A DNA stretch of 64,000 nt, taken from Microbulbifer sp. THAF38 (lineage in GTDB: Bacteria; Pseudomonadota; Gammaproteobacteria; Pseudomonadales; Cellvibrionaceae). The notes below the pieces were generated by a model, which made no database searches, was not told the origin of the DNA, and was given only the letters and a program-made list of their open reading frames with translations. The DNA is taken from assembly GCF_009363535.1 (NCBI RefSeq), contig NZ_CP045369.1:1437001-1501000 (forward strand), written 5' to 3'. Made by a program: the position numbers and the translations under genes. Below, in pieces: positions 1 through 7,147 of this stretch; the stretch's first letter is position 1; each line of letters begins with the position of its first letter.

Positions 1-288
1 TCGTGATACGACTTTTGCTACAACTCTTTCATTATTGGCCCAATAAAAGTCACCAACTTCATCCTTACCTTTGAATCGAAGGCCTCCGGTGATTTTTCGG
101 TCTTTGAGGGATATAAAAAGTAAGACTCTCTCGCCATTATGGTTTTTTCTTATGGCTAGATGGGTGCCCTCTGGAGATATTTTCACCTCCTCAATTTCTA
201 TATGGCGTACTAGGTCGGATAAGGGTACTTCGGTGCTAAATGCGAAAAGTGGCCACAGAAAAGTGAAAAATAATAGAAGCCTGCGCAT
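1..288 (-). CDS. Exported S9-type (prolyl oligopeptidase-like) peptidase, N-terminal part only
   Basis: Only the first 96 codons are in the window; the gene continues beyond position 1. Residues 1-18 form a signal peptide (MRRLLLFFTFLWPLFAFS). The following segment, with VKISPEGTHLAI near residues 35-46 and LLFISLKDRKI after it, resembles the first beta-propeller blade of S9 family exported peptidases. The catalytic hydrolase domain would lie outside, so the family assignment is inference from the N-terminus. The gene lies 111 nt downstream of another S9 peptidase on the same strand, so the two may be co-transcribed or be old duplicates. It could instead be another propeller-hydrolase fusion. 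Confidence 0.6.
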   Translation of the reverse strand, partial: MRRLLLFFTFLWPLFAFSTEVPLSDLVRHIEIEEVKISPEGTHLAIRKNHNGERVLLFISLKDRKITGGLRFKGKDEVGDFYWANNERVVAKVVSR

Positions 289-345
289 ATATAGTCCTTG
301 TGTCAAAAGCTTGTAATTATGCGCGTTAAGGTTATGGATGCAAAT

Positions 346-378
346 GGTTAGGGCGGGCTCCGAAATGTCGCCCTAACC
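346..378 (-). terminator. Inverted repeat between the two S9 peptidase genes
   Basis: GGTTAGGGCG at 346-355 and CGCCCTAACC at 369-378 form a perfect 10 bp stem with a 13 nt loop. It lies just after the stop of the minus-strand peptidase at 400. No long T tract follows on the minus strand, so it could be a weak terminator or an mRNA 3'-end stabiliser rather than a strong intrinsic terminator. Confidence 0.45.
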
Positions 379-399
379 TAAAAAGGCTTAAAAGTAAAG

Positions 400-2454
400 T
401 TAATTTATAACCAAATCCTGACTCTCCCGCTCAGGCTTATGCTGATCAAACCAGTACAAAATAGAAGCCACTTTTGCAACCATCTGGCTGGGCCTCGCGG
501 CAATACTGTGAGAGGCGCCTGGAATTCGTACCATTGCAGCTTCCACATCGTTTAACTTCAGTGCCTGGTAAAACTGCTCTGTTTCGGACATCGGTGTGCG
601 GTAATCCTCCTCTCCGGTAAGCAGCATAGTGGGCGTAGTGACATTGCCCACATAAGTGAGGGGAGAGCGGCGGCGATATTCCTCCGGTTTTTCCCAGGGC
701 ATACCTGAGAACCAGTATTTGGTAAAGAACCTCGAGTAGTCAGCAGTCAAGACGAAGCTCTCCCAGTTGATTACCGGTTTGGCAACTACTGCCGCGCGGA
801 ATCGATCGGTTTTGCCGATAATCCAGGCTGTTAGGGTGCCGCCGCCGCTGCCGCCGGTAACGAATAATTGCTCCTCATCGATATAACCCTGATCAATTAC
901 TGCATCGACGCCGGCTATTAAATCGTCGTAATCCTGGCTCGGGTAATTGTGGTGAATCAGGTTGGCAAATTCATGCCCGTAGCTGGTAGAGCCCCGTGGG
1001 TTTGTGTAGAGAACTACATAGCCGGCGGCAGCAAAAAGTTGCACCTCGGCGGCAAACCGGGGGCCATAGTTAGAGAAGGGTCCGCCGTGAATTTCCAACA
1101 GCAGGGGATATTTTTTCTTCGGGTCGAAGTTGGGCGGGTAGGCGACCCAGCCCTGTATATCGCGCCCATCGAAGCTGGACTTGTAATGGATCTTCTCCAC
1201 GTGGGCCATATTGCGCAGCGGCACCACATCGTTATTGAGGCTGGTCAGCGCTTTTACTTTGCCGTTGTGGGCTAAAGCCAGCTCTGCCGGATGCTGCGGA
1301 TTGGTTTGCGTGTAAGCAATAGCTCCGCGTTTGGATGTGGCAAAGTGAGTGCCCGAGTAGGGTCGCCCCAGCGATAGACCGCCAGCATCACTGGCGACTA
1401 CAGTGTCGCTGCCACCAATTTTTTTAATGGCAATTTTTGTGGAGCCCTGATCGTCGTAGCTATAAGCGATACGTTTACTGTCGCCTAGCCAGTTGAAGCT
1501 GGAGATACTGCGGTCTTTAGCGGTTTGGACTTTGCGAGACTCGCCGCTGTCGAGATCGATGATGCGCAGGCTGTGTTGTTGGTACCCGAGCCGCTGATCC
1601 TCGAATCCCAGGTAGGCAAGCTTTTTACCATCGGGGGAAATCTGCGGATGATGATCGGGCCCGAATCTTTCGGTGATCTGCTCGATTTTGCCATCCTTGA
1701 GATTTACTCTATAAATTTCAGAGTTCATCAATTCGATCTCGTGATCGGGGTGGCGGTTTGCAGAAAAGTAAATAGCGTCGTTGTTTTTACTCCAGGCGAG
1801 ACTACTGCCGTGATCGAACTCACCGCTGGTAAGCTGACGCGGCGTGCCGCCCTCACGGGGGATGACAAATACCTGGGTGTGCCCCTGCTTGAGATAACCC
1901 ATGCCGTCCGCACGATAAATACTGCGGTCGATAAACTGAGGTGGTTTTGCCCACTCTGCGCCCTCGGGGGCACCGGGTAGTTCAACCGGGAACGGTTTGC
2001 TCTCGGGCACAAACATGGTGAAGGCAATTTGTTTGCCGTCCCGTGACCACTGAATATTGGAAGGGGATTTTGGCAGGTGGGAGATCTGCAGATTTTGGCC
2101 GTTATCGAGCCACAATAAGTGTATCTGGGGGCTGCCACTGCGGGAACTGATAAAGGCAATTGTTTTACCGTCCGGGGATAGGCGCGGCGAATAATCCGAG
2201 TAATCTCCTGAGGTCAGTGGACGGTGGTCCTTGCCGTCGGCACTGATGCGCCACAGGTTTGCCCGCTTGTTGTCCGCCATTTTGTTCATGGAGTTGCGGA
2301 CGTAGTAAATACTCTTTCCGTCGTTGCTGAACTGAGGATCGCTGGCATACTCGAGATTGAATACATCCTCATAGCTGAAATTAGTGGGTTGCTCTTCAGC
2401 GAGGGCAGGACTGGCGATTAATATCGCCGCGGCTATTTTCAATAGTCTGTTCAT
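400..2454 (-). CDS. Exported S9 family prolyl oligopeptidase-like peptidase
   Basis: A secreted serine peptidase of about 684 residues. Start chosen at the ATG at 2454, because it opens directly into a signal peptide (MNRLLKIAAAILIASPALA) and is preceded by GGAGGAG; an in-frame ATG 39 nt upstream would put 13 residues before the signal. The N-terminal 400 residues carry repeated SPDGK motifs (DGKSIYYV, SPDGKTIAFIS, SPDGKKLAYLG) of a beta-propeller. The C-terminal 250 residues are an alpha/beta hydrolase: Ser in GGSGGG (about residue 536), Asp in GEEDYRTP (about 617) and His in PGASHS (about 649). The nucleophile elbow is GGSGGG rather than the common GGSYGG. It probably degrades peptides in the periplasm or outside the cell. 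Confidence 0.93.
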   Translation of the reverse strand: MNRLLKIAAAILIASPALAEEQPTNFSYEDVFNLEYASDPQFSNDGKSIYYVRNSMNKMADNKRANLWRISADGKDHRPLTSGDYSDYSPRLSPDGKTIAFISSRSGSPQIHLLWLDNGQNLQISHLPKSPSNIQWSRDGKQIAFTMFVPESKPFPVELPGAPEGAEWAKPPQFIDRSIYRADGMGYLKQGHTQVFVIPREGGTPRQLTSGEFDHGSSLAWSKNNDAIYFSANRHPDHEIELMNSEIYRVNLKDGKIEQITERFGPDHHPQISPDGKKLAYLGFEDQRLGYQQHSLRIIDLDSGESRKVQTAKDRSISSFNWLGDSKRIAYSYDDQGSTKIAIKKIGGSDTVVASDAGGLSLGRPYSGTHFATSKRGAIAYTQTNPQHPAELALAHNGKVKALTSLNNDVVPLRNMAHVEKIHYKSSFDGRDIQGWVAYPPNFDPKKKYPLLLEIHGGPFSNYGPRFAAEVQLFAAAGYVVLYTNPRGSTSYGHEFANLIHHNYPSQDYDDLIAGVDAVIDQGYIDEEQLFVTGGSGGGTLTAWIIGKTDRFRAAVVAKPVINWESFVLTADYSRFFTKYWFSGMPWEKPEEYRRRSPLTYVGNVTTPTMLLTGEEDYRTPMSETEQFYQALKLNDVEAAMVRIPGASHSIAARPSQMVAKVASILYWFDQHKPERESQDLVIN

Positions 2455-2592
2455 GATCTGCGGGCTCCTCCATTTTGTTATCGGAAGGAGCATACCGCAG
2501 AGGCAGTTGGTTAGGAGGCGAATAAGCCGATCTGTGTATTTAGTGGGATAATCCGTGCAATTAATAAATAATTATCGTCCGGGGCAGTAAGC

Positions 2593-3726
2593 TCAGGTTA
2601 GAAGCCCCCTAAGTACTTCCCGATAGATATCCTTAAGGATATCCAAATCGTCGGCTTTGACTCTCTCATCAACTTTGTGAATAGTGGCATTGACCGGCCC
2701 CAGTTCCACTACTTGCGCTCCTGTTGGAGCGATAAAGCGGCCATCGGAAGTGCCCCCGGCAGTCGATAATTCTGTTTCCTTTCCTGTGATTTTTTGGATT
2801 GCTTGCTCTACAGCGCGGACCAGTGGGCCCTCGGCAGTGAGGAAGGGGTGCCCGGACAAATTAAAGTTCGCTTCATATTTCAGTTTGTGCTTATCCAGGA
2901 TTGCTCGGGCACGGGTTTCCAATTCTTCGGCGGTGGATTCCGTAGAAAAGCGCCAGTTACAGAGCAGATCCACCTCACCGGGAATCACATTGGTTGCTCC
3001 TGTACCTCCGTTGATGTTGGAAACCTGGAAGCTGGTGGCGGGGAAAAATTGGTTGCCCTGATCCCACTCTTCTGCTGCCAGTTCAGCGAGTGCTGGGGCC
3101 AAATTGTGAATTGGGTTTTCCGCCAGATGTGGATAGGCCACATGTCCCTGAACACCGAAGACTTTTAACTCAAGGCCCAATGAGCCGCGTCTTCCGTTTT
3201 TAATAATATCGCCGACGCGCTCGCTGCTGGAGGGTTCACCGACAATACAGCAGTCTATTTTTTCTCCCTTCTCCTCGAGCCACTCAACGACTTTGACTGT
3301 GCCATTGATTGCCGGCCCCTCCTCGTCGCTGGTGATCAAAAAGGCGATGCGACCGCTGTGATCGGGGTGCTGGTGGATAAACTCCTCGCAGGCCACCACC
3401 ATTGCTGCCAGTGAACCCTTCATGTCGGCCGCACCGCGACCATACAAAAAGCCATCGCGGATTTGTGGCTCGAAGGGCGGGCTGCTCCAGTTTTCCTCCG
3501 GCCCGCTCGGCACGACATCCGTGTGACCGGCAAAGGCAAGCAGAGGGCCTTTGCTTTGCCCGTTGCGCACCGCCCAAAAATTATCGGTATCGCCACGTCG
3601 CAGCTTTGTCACCTTGAACCCAACTTTTTCCAGTCGCTCAATCATCTGATCCATACAGCCTGCATCTTCGGGGGTTACGGAGCGACGGCGGATAAGGTCA
3701 AAGGCCAGTTGCAGTGTGGGGGTCAC
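2593..3726 (-). CDS. dapE: Succinyl-diaminopimelate desuccinylase
   Basis: Hydrolyses N-succinyl-LL-2,6-diaminopimelate to LL-diaminopimelate in the succinylase branch of lysine and peptidoglycan synthesis. The 377 residues match the family length. M20 metallopeptidase motifs are visible: GHTDVV with His68 and Asp70, [10 protein letters not shown] with bridging Asp101, TSDEEGPA with the catalytic Glu135 and Glu136, and a C-terminal ATIHKVDE with the last metal-binding His. The start is GTG at 3726, preceded by AAAAGGA. It is the most promoter-distal of the dap genes here (order dapC, nth, reductase, dapD, dapE in the direction of transcription), about 90 nt after dapD. Confidence 0.97.
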   Translation of the reverse strand: MTPTLQLAFDLIRRRSVTPEDAGCMDQMIERLEKVGFKVTKLRRGDTDNFWAVRNGQSKGPLLAFAGHTDVVPSGPEENWSSPPFEPQIRDGFLYGRGAADMKGSLAAMVVACEEFIHQHPDHSGRIAFLITSDEEGPAINGTVKVVEWLEEKGEKIDCCIVGEPSSSERVGDIIKNGRRGSLGLELKVFGVQGHVAYPHLAENPIHNLAPALAELAAEEWDQGNQFFPATSFQVSNINGGTGATNVIPGEVDLLCNWRFSTESTAEELETRARAILDKHKLKYEANFNLSGHPFLTAEGPLVRAVEQAIQKITGKETELSTAGGTSDGRFIAPTGAQVVELGPVNATIHKVDERVKADDLDILKDIYREVLRGLLT

Positions 3727-3787
3727 GGAATAATCCTTTTAGTTGATGAGGTGCGCTGTTATTAGAATTTATGCAAATGGAGAGCGG

Positions 3788-3805
3788 GCGGGGCCGGGGC
3801 CCCGC
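3788..3805 (-). terminator. GC-rich hairpin between dapD and dapE
   Basis: GCGGGGCC and GGCCCCGC form a perfect 8 bp palindrome with a 2 nt centre, 11 nt after the dapD stop. There is no T tract on the minus strand, so it is more likely a pause, processing or partial attenuation hairpin between dapD and dapE than a full terminator. Confidence 0.35.
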
Positions 3806-3816
3806 AGGGTCAGCTT

Positions 3817-4848
3817 TTAATTGCTGTGCAGTGCTGCATTCAACTCAATGGCGCTCTTATTCGTTAGGCATTCAACGGCGCCATTGGTGGAGTTTCTGCG
3901 GAACAGCAGGTCGGATTTTCCGGCCAATTCGCGCGCTTTGATGTATTCGACCAGTTTGCCGCTGTCATCTAGAAGGGCTACCTTAGTTCCGGCGGTGATA
4001 TAGAGGCCCGCTTCCACGGTGCAACGATCCCCCAGGGGAATACCAATACCGGCGTTGGCACCCAGCAAGCAGTTATCGCCCACGGAAATCACTATGTTTC
4101 CGCCACCAGAGAGCGTGCCCATGGTGGAGCTGCTGCCACCCAGATCGGAACCAGCGCCGACAAATACGCCCGCAGAGATACGGCCCTCGATCATCCCTGG
4201 GCCCTCGGTGCCCGCGTTAAAGTTGACGAAGCCCTCGTGCATGATGGTAGTGCCCTCGCCGAGATAGGCGCCGAGGCGCACGCGCGCGGTGTGGGCGATG
4301 CGCACGCCCGTGGGCACTACGTAGTTGGTCATCTTGGGGAATTTGTCGACGCAGGCAATTTCCAGGTGCTCTCCGTTCAGGCGCGCTTCCAGTTGGCGCT
4401 GTGGCAGCTCCTCCAGGTCGATAGCGCCCTGATTGGTCCAGGCCACATTAACCAGTTTGCCGAAGAGACCTTCGAGATTGGTTTCGTGGGGTTTTACCAG
4501 GCGGTGGGAGAGTAGTTGCAGCTTCAAATAGGCTTCCGGTACTGTCTGCGGTGCCTCGTCGCTGGAAAGTACAACGACAACCAGCGGCCGGTGGCTGTTG
4601 GCGAACTGCTGCAGGATCTCCGCCTGTTCGTCCGCTCCGGCGCTGTGCAGCTTTTCTGTGAGGCTGTGCAGCAGGGTCGCGTCGAGGGGCAGGCTGTGGT
4701 TGCCGCCATCAATATGTAGGGTCTCAGTTACCGCTTTGGCTATTTCTGCATTGGGTTTGAACAGCGGTTTTGGGTAAAAGACTTCCAGCCAGTCGCCCTT
4801 GCTATTGCAGGTGCCAACGCCAAATCCGATGCTGTAGATATCACTCAT
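3817..4848 (-). CDS. dapD: 2,3,4,5-tetrahydropyridine-2,6-dicarboxylate N-succinyltransferase
   Basis: Transfers succinyl from succinyl-CoA to tetrahydrodipicolinate, opening the succinylase branch of diaminopimelate synthesis. The 343-residue length matches the long DapD form found in Pseudomonas and actinobacteria rather than the 274-residue E. coli form. The C-terminal half (about 170-290) shows left-handed beta-helix hexapeptide character (VRIAHTARVRLGAYLGEGT, ISAGVFVGAGSDLGGSSS, GDNCLLGANAGIGIPLGD). The start is ATG at 4848 with TAGGAG upstream; the upstream reductase stops only 9 nt before, so the two are translationally close. Confidence 0.97.
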   Translation of the reverse strand: MSDIYSIGFGVGTCNSKGDWLEVFYPKPLFKPNAEIAKAVTETLHIDGGNHSLPLDATLLHSLTEKLHSAGADEQAEILQQFANSHRPLVVVVLSSDEAPQTVPEAYLKLQLLSHRLVKPHETNLEGLFGKLVNVAWTNQGAIDLEELPQRQLEARLNGEHLEIACVDKFPKMTNYVVPTGVRIAHTARVRLGAYLGEGTTIMHEGFVNFNAGTEGPGMIEGRISAGVFVGAGSDLGGSSSTMGTLSGGGNIVISVGDNCLLGANAGIGIPLGDRCTVEAGLYITAGTKVALLDDSGKLVEYIKARELAGKSDLLFRRNSTNGAVECLTNKSAIELNAALHSN

Positions 4849-4857
4849 TTTTTTCTC

Positions 4858-5211
4858 CTAGTTGGCTTGGCCGGTAAGCGCGGCGAATTCTTGCTCTTTA
4901 AAACCAAAGCGAGTAGTGCCGTCTGAGGTGGTCACCGGGCGCTTGATCAGGGTGGGGGTCTCGCTGGCAAGTGTTAAAGCGCTGTCGTTGTCCATTGTAT
5001 TTTTCTGTACTTCGCTCAGAGCGCGCCAACTGGTGGAGCGGCGATTCAGTACTTCCTGCCAGCCAAATTCATTCAGCCAGGCTTTTAGGGGCACATTGTC
5101 CATGCCGTCTTCACGGAAATCGTGAAATTGATAGTCGACCCCATTCTTTTCCAGCCACTTGCGGGCTTTTTTTACGGTGTCGCAGTTTTTAATGCCGTAC
5201 AGAGTAATCAC
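4858..5211 (-). CDS. ArsC/Spx-family reductase-like protein (YffB type)
   Basis: A 117-residue thioredoxin-fold protein of the ArsC/Spx superfamily, with YGIKNCDTVKKARKWL at residues 4-19. A single Cys takes the place of a CXXC motif, as in YffB/Spx-like proteins. The later RPVTTSDG (about 91-98) corresponds to the RP segment that contacts glutathione or arsenate in ArsC. YffB-type genes commonly sit beside dap genes in gammaproteobacteria. Start is GTG at 5211, only 2 nt after the nth stop, indicating translational coupling. Its substrate is not known; arsenate reduction should not be assumed. Confidence 0.85.
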   Translation of the reverse strand: MITLYGIKNCDTVKKARKWLEKNGVDYQFHDFREDGMDNVPLKAWLNEFGWQEVLNRRSTSWRALSEVQKNTMDNDSALTLASETPTLIKRPVTTSDGTTRFGFKEQEFAALTGQAN

Positions 5212-5213
5212 AG

Positions 5214-5882
5214 TTACGCCTTTTTGGTTTTCTTGGGGTTTTTGCGGTTGGGGTAGCAGGTGGTGCAGATTTCGCAGACGGTGCCGTCGCAGCCGCGCGC
5301 GGAACAGTACTCGCGGCCATAGAAAATAATCTGCAGGTGCAATTTATTCCACTTTTCTCTGGGGAACAGCCTTTTTAGGTCTTTCTCGGTCTGGGTGACA
5401 TTTTTACCGTTGGTGAGCCCCCAGCGCTGCGCTAAGCGATGAATATGAGTGTCCACCGGGAAGGCCGGGTGGCCAAATGCCTGGGACATCACCACGCTGG
5501 CGGTCTTGTGGCCGACACCGGGCAGGGTTTCCAGGGCGGCCATATTCTCCGGCACTTTACTGTGGTATTCGTTGACAAGAATTTGCGACAGCTTGCTGAT
5601 GGCTTTGGATTTCTGCGGTGATAAACCGCAGGGGCGGATAACCGCCTGGATATCCTCCACGGGCACCAGTGCCATATCCTCGGGGTTGTCGGCCAACTGC
5701 CAGAGAGCGGGGGTGACTTGGTTGACGCGCTCATCGGTACACTGTGCCGAGAGTAGTACGGCAACCAACAAGGTGTAGGGGTCTTTGTGATCGAGCGGAA
5801 CCGGGGTTTGCGGATAGAGTTCTTCCAGGCGCTGTAGAATAAAATCCACGCGCTCTTGTTTGAGTAAGTTTTTTACTGCCAT
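5214..5882 (-). CDS. nth: Endonuclease III, with an atypical cysteine arrangement
   Basis: A base-excision repair DNA glycosylase and AP lyase of 222 residues, near the usual 211. Start chosen at ATG 5882, aligned with the family N-terminus (MAVKNLLKQERV); the frame stays open to 6146, but that stretch lies inside dapC and is not expected to be coding. The helix-hairpin-helix LPGVGHKTASVV carries the catalytic Lys and VDTHIHRL the catalytic Asp. The C-terminal iron-sulfur region reads C-X4-C-X4-C-X2-C-X2-C. Canonical Nth uses C-X6-C-X2-C-X5-C; the first, third and fourth positions match, but the second is Gly, with extra Cys nearby. It sits inside a lysine biosynthesis cluster, 2 nt before the reductase gene. 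Confidence 0.93.
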   Translation of the reverse strand: MAVKNLLKQERVDFILQRLEELYPQTPVPLDHKDPYTLLVAVLLSAQCTDERVNQVTPALWQLADNPEDMALVPVEDIQAVIRPCGLSPQKSKAISKLSQILVNEYHSKVPENMAALETLPGVGHKTASVVMSQAFGHPAFPVDTHIHRLAQRWGLTNGKNVTQTEKDLKRLFPREKWNKLHLQIIFYGREYCSARGCDGTVCEICTTCYPNRKNPKKTKKA

Positions 5883-5941
5883 TCTCGTCTGTGCCTGAGT
5901 GGGGCTCCTGGGTTGCGGTGTCTGTTGGATTAATTCGGCGG

Positions 5942-7120
5942 TCAGTTCTGCCGGCAAAATTCTTTGATGCGCTCTGCCGCTTCCACGCACTCTTCTAATG
6001 TGGCTACCAGAGCCATGCGCACATACTCGCTGCCGGGGTTCACTCCCTCGCGCTCGCGGGCGAGGAAAGAGCCCGGCAAAACCGTGATATTTTGCTGGCG
6101 GTACAGCTCGCGGGCAAACTCCTCCCCGTCGCCGACACGGGGCCACAAGTAAAAGCTGGCCTGTGGCTTTTGTACTTCTAGGCAGCCGTCGAGAATATCG
6201 AGCACCGCGTCGAACTTCTGTCGGTAGAGTGCGCGATTTCCGCGCACATGCTCTTCATCCTGCCAGGCGGCGATGGAGGCGTACTGGTTAGACAGTGGCA
6301 TGGCGCAGCCGTGGTAGGTGCGATAGAGCAGGAATTTATCCAGCAGCTGAGCATCGCCGGCAACAAACCCGGAGCGCAGCCCCGCCAAATTGGAGCGCTT
6401 CGACAGGCTGTGAAAAACCACACAGCGACGATAGTCGCCCCGGCCCATTTGTTCGCAGGCTTGCAGTAGCCCGGCCGGCGGCGCGCTCTCGTCGAAGTAG
6501 AGTTCCGAGTAGCACTCATCCGAGGCGATGGTGAAGTCGTAGCGGTCTGCCAGCTCGATGAGTGTTTGCAATTCGTCGATCTCCAGCAGGGCGCCAGTGG
6601 GGTTGCCCGGTGAGCAGAGATACAGCAGCTCACACTGGCGCCACACCGATTCGGGCACGGAGCCGAAGTCTGGCTTAAAGCGATTGCCAGCGAGGCAGTT
6701 GATAAAGTGCGGCTCGGCGCCGGCCAGCAGGGCCGCTCCCTCGTAAATCTGGTAGAAGGGGTTGGGCATCAGCACTTTACTGCCCGGCGTGACCATGGCC
6801 TGGGCGAAGGCGAATAACGCTTCGCGGGTGCCATTCACCGGCAAAACCTGGGTGTCGGCGCAGACCTGTGCGAGCTGAAAGCGGGTGCACAGCCAGTCGG
6901 CAATCGCCTGGCGCAGGGTTTCCAGGCCTTTGGTGAGCGGGTAGGCGGCGATTTTGTCCAGGTGCGCGACCAGCTCTCTCCGCACGAATTCAGGCGGCTC
7001 GTGTTTCGGCTCGCCGATGGAGAGGGCGATATGGGGTTTGCTCGCCGGTTGCAGGTCCGCTTTCAGCGCCTGTAACTTGGAGAAGGGGTAGGGCTGCAGC
7101 TTGTCCAGGTTTGGATTCAT
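5942..7120 (-). CDS. dapC: Succinyldiaminopimelate transaminase
   Basis: A PLP-dependent class I/II aminotransferase of 392 residues that transaminates N-succinyl-2-amino-6-ketopimelate to N-succinyl-LL-diaminopimelate. The fold-type I motif HSLSKRSNLAGLRSGF (about 240-255) contains the PLP-binding Lys; NPFYQIYEG and CSPGNPTGALL mark the substrate and cofactor pocket. The N-terminus (MNPNLDKLQPYPFSKL) matches the DapC type found in Pseudomonas. Its position between glnD (28 nt upstream) and nth, with dapD and dapE downstream, supports DapC over other aspartate aminotransferase relatives. Confidence 0.93.
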   Translation of the reverse strand: MNPNLDKLQPYPFSKLQALKADLQPASKPHIALSIGEPKHEPPEFVRRELVAHLDKIAAYPLTKGLETLRQAIADWLCTRFQLAQVCADTQVLPVNGTREALFAFAQAMVTPGSKVLMPNPFYQIYEGAALLAGAEPHFINCLAGNRFKPDFGSVPESVWRQCELLYLCSPGNPTGALLEIDELQTLIELADRYDFTIASDECYSELYFDESAPPAGLLQACEQMGRGDYRRCVVFHSLSKRSNLAGLRSGFVAGDAQLLDKFLLYRTYHGCAMPLSNQYASIAAWQDEEHVRGNRALYRQKFDAVLDILDGCLEVQKPQASFYLWPRVGDGEEFARELYRQQNITVLPGSFLAREREGVNPGSEYVRMALVATLEECVEAAERIKEFCRQN

Positions 7121-7147
7121 AGCGTTCTTATCCGCTCGTCATTGGTG

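Noticed and set aside
4858-5211. Calling the small reductase an arsenate reductase.
   Set aside because: It has the ArsC/Spx fold, but no arsenic genes are nearby and YffB-type proteins have different or unknown roles.
5214-6146. A 310-codon open frame extending nth upstream into dapC.
   Set aside because: The extra 88 codons are antiframe to dapC, have Arg/Ser/Pro-rich composition, and the conserved Nth N-terminus begins at ATG 5882.
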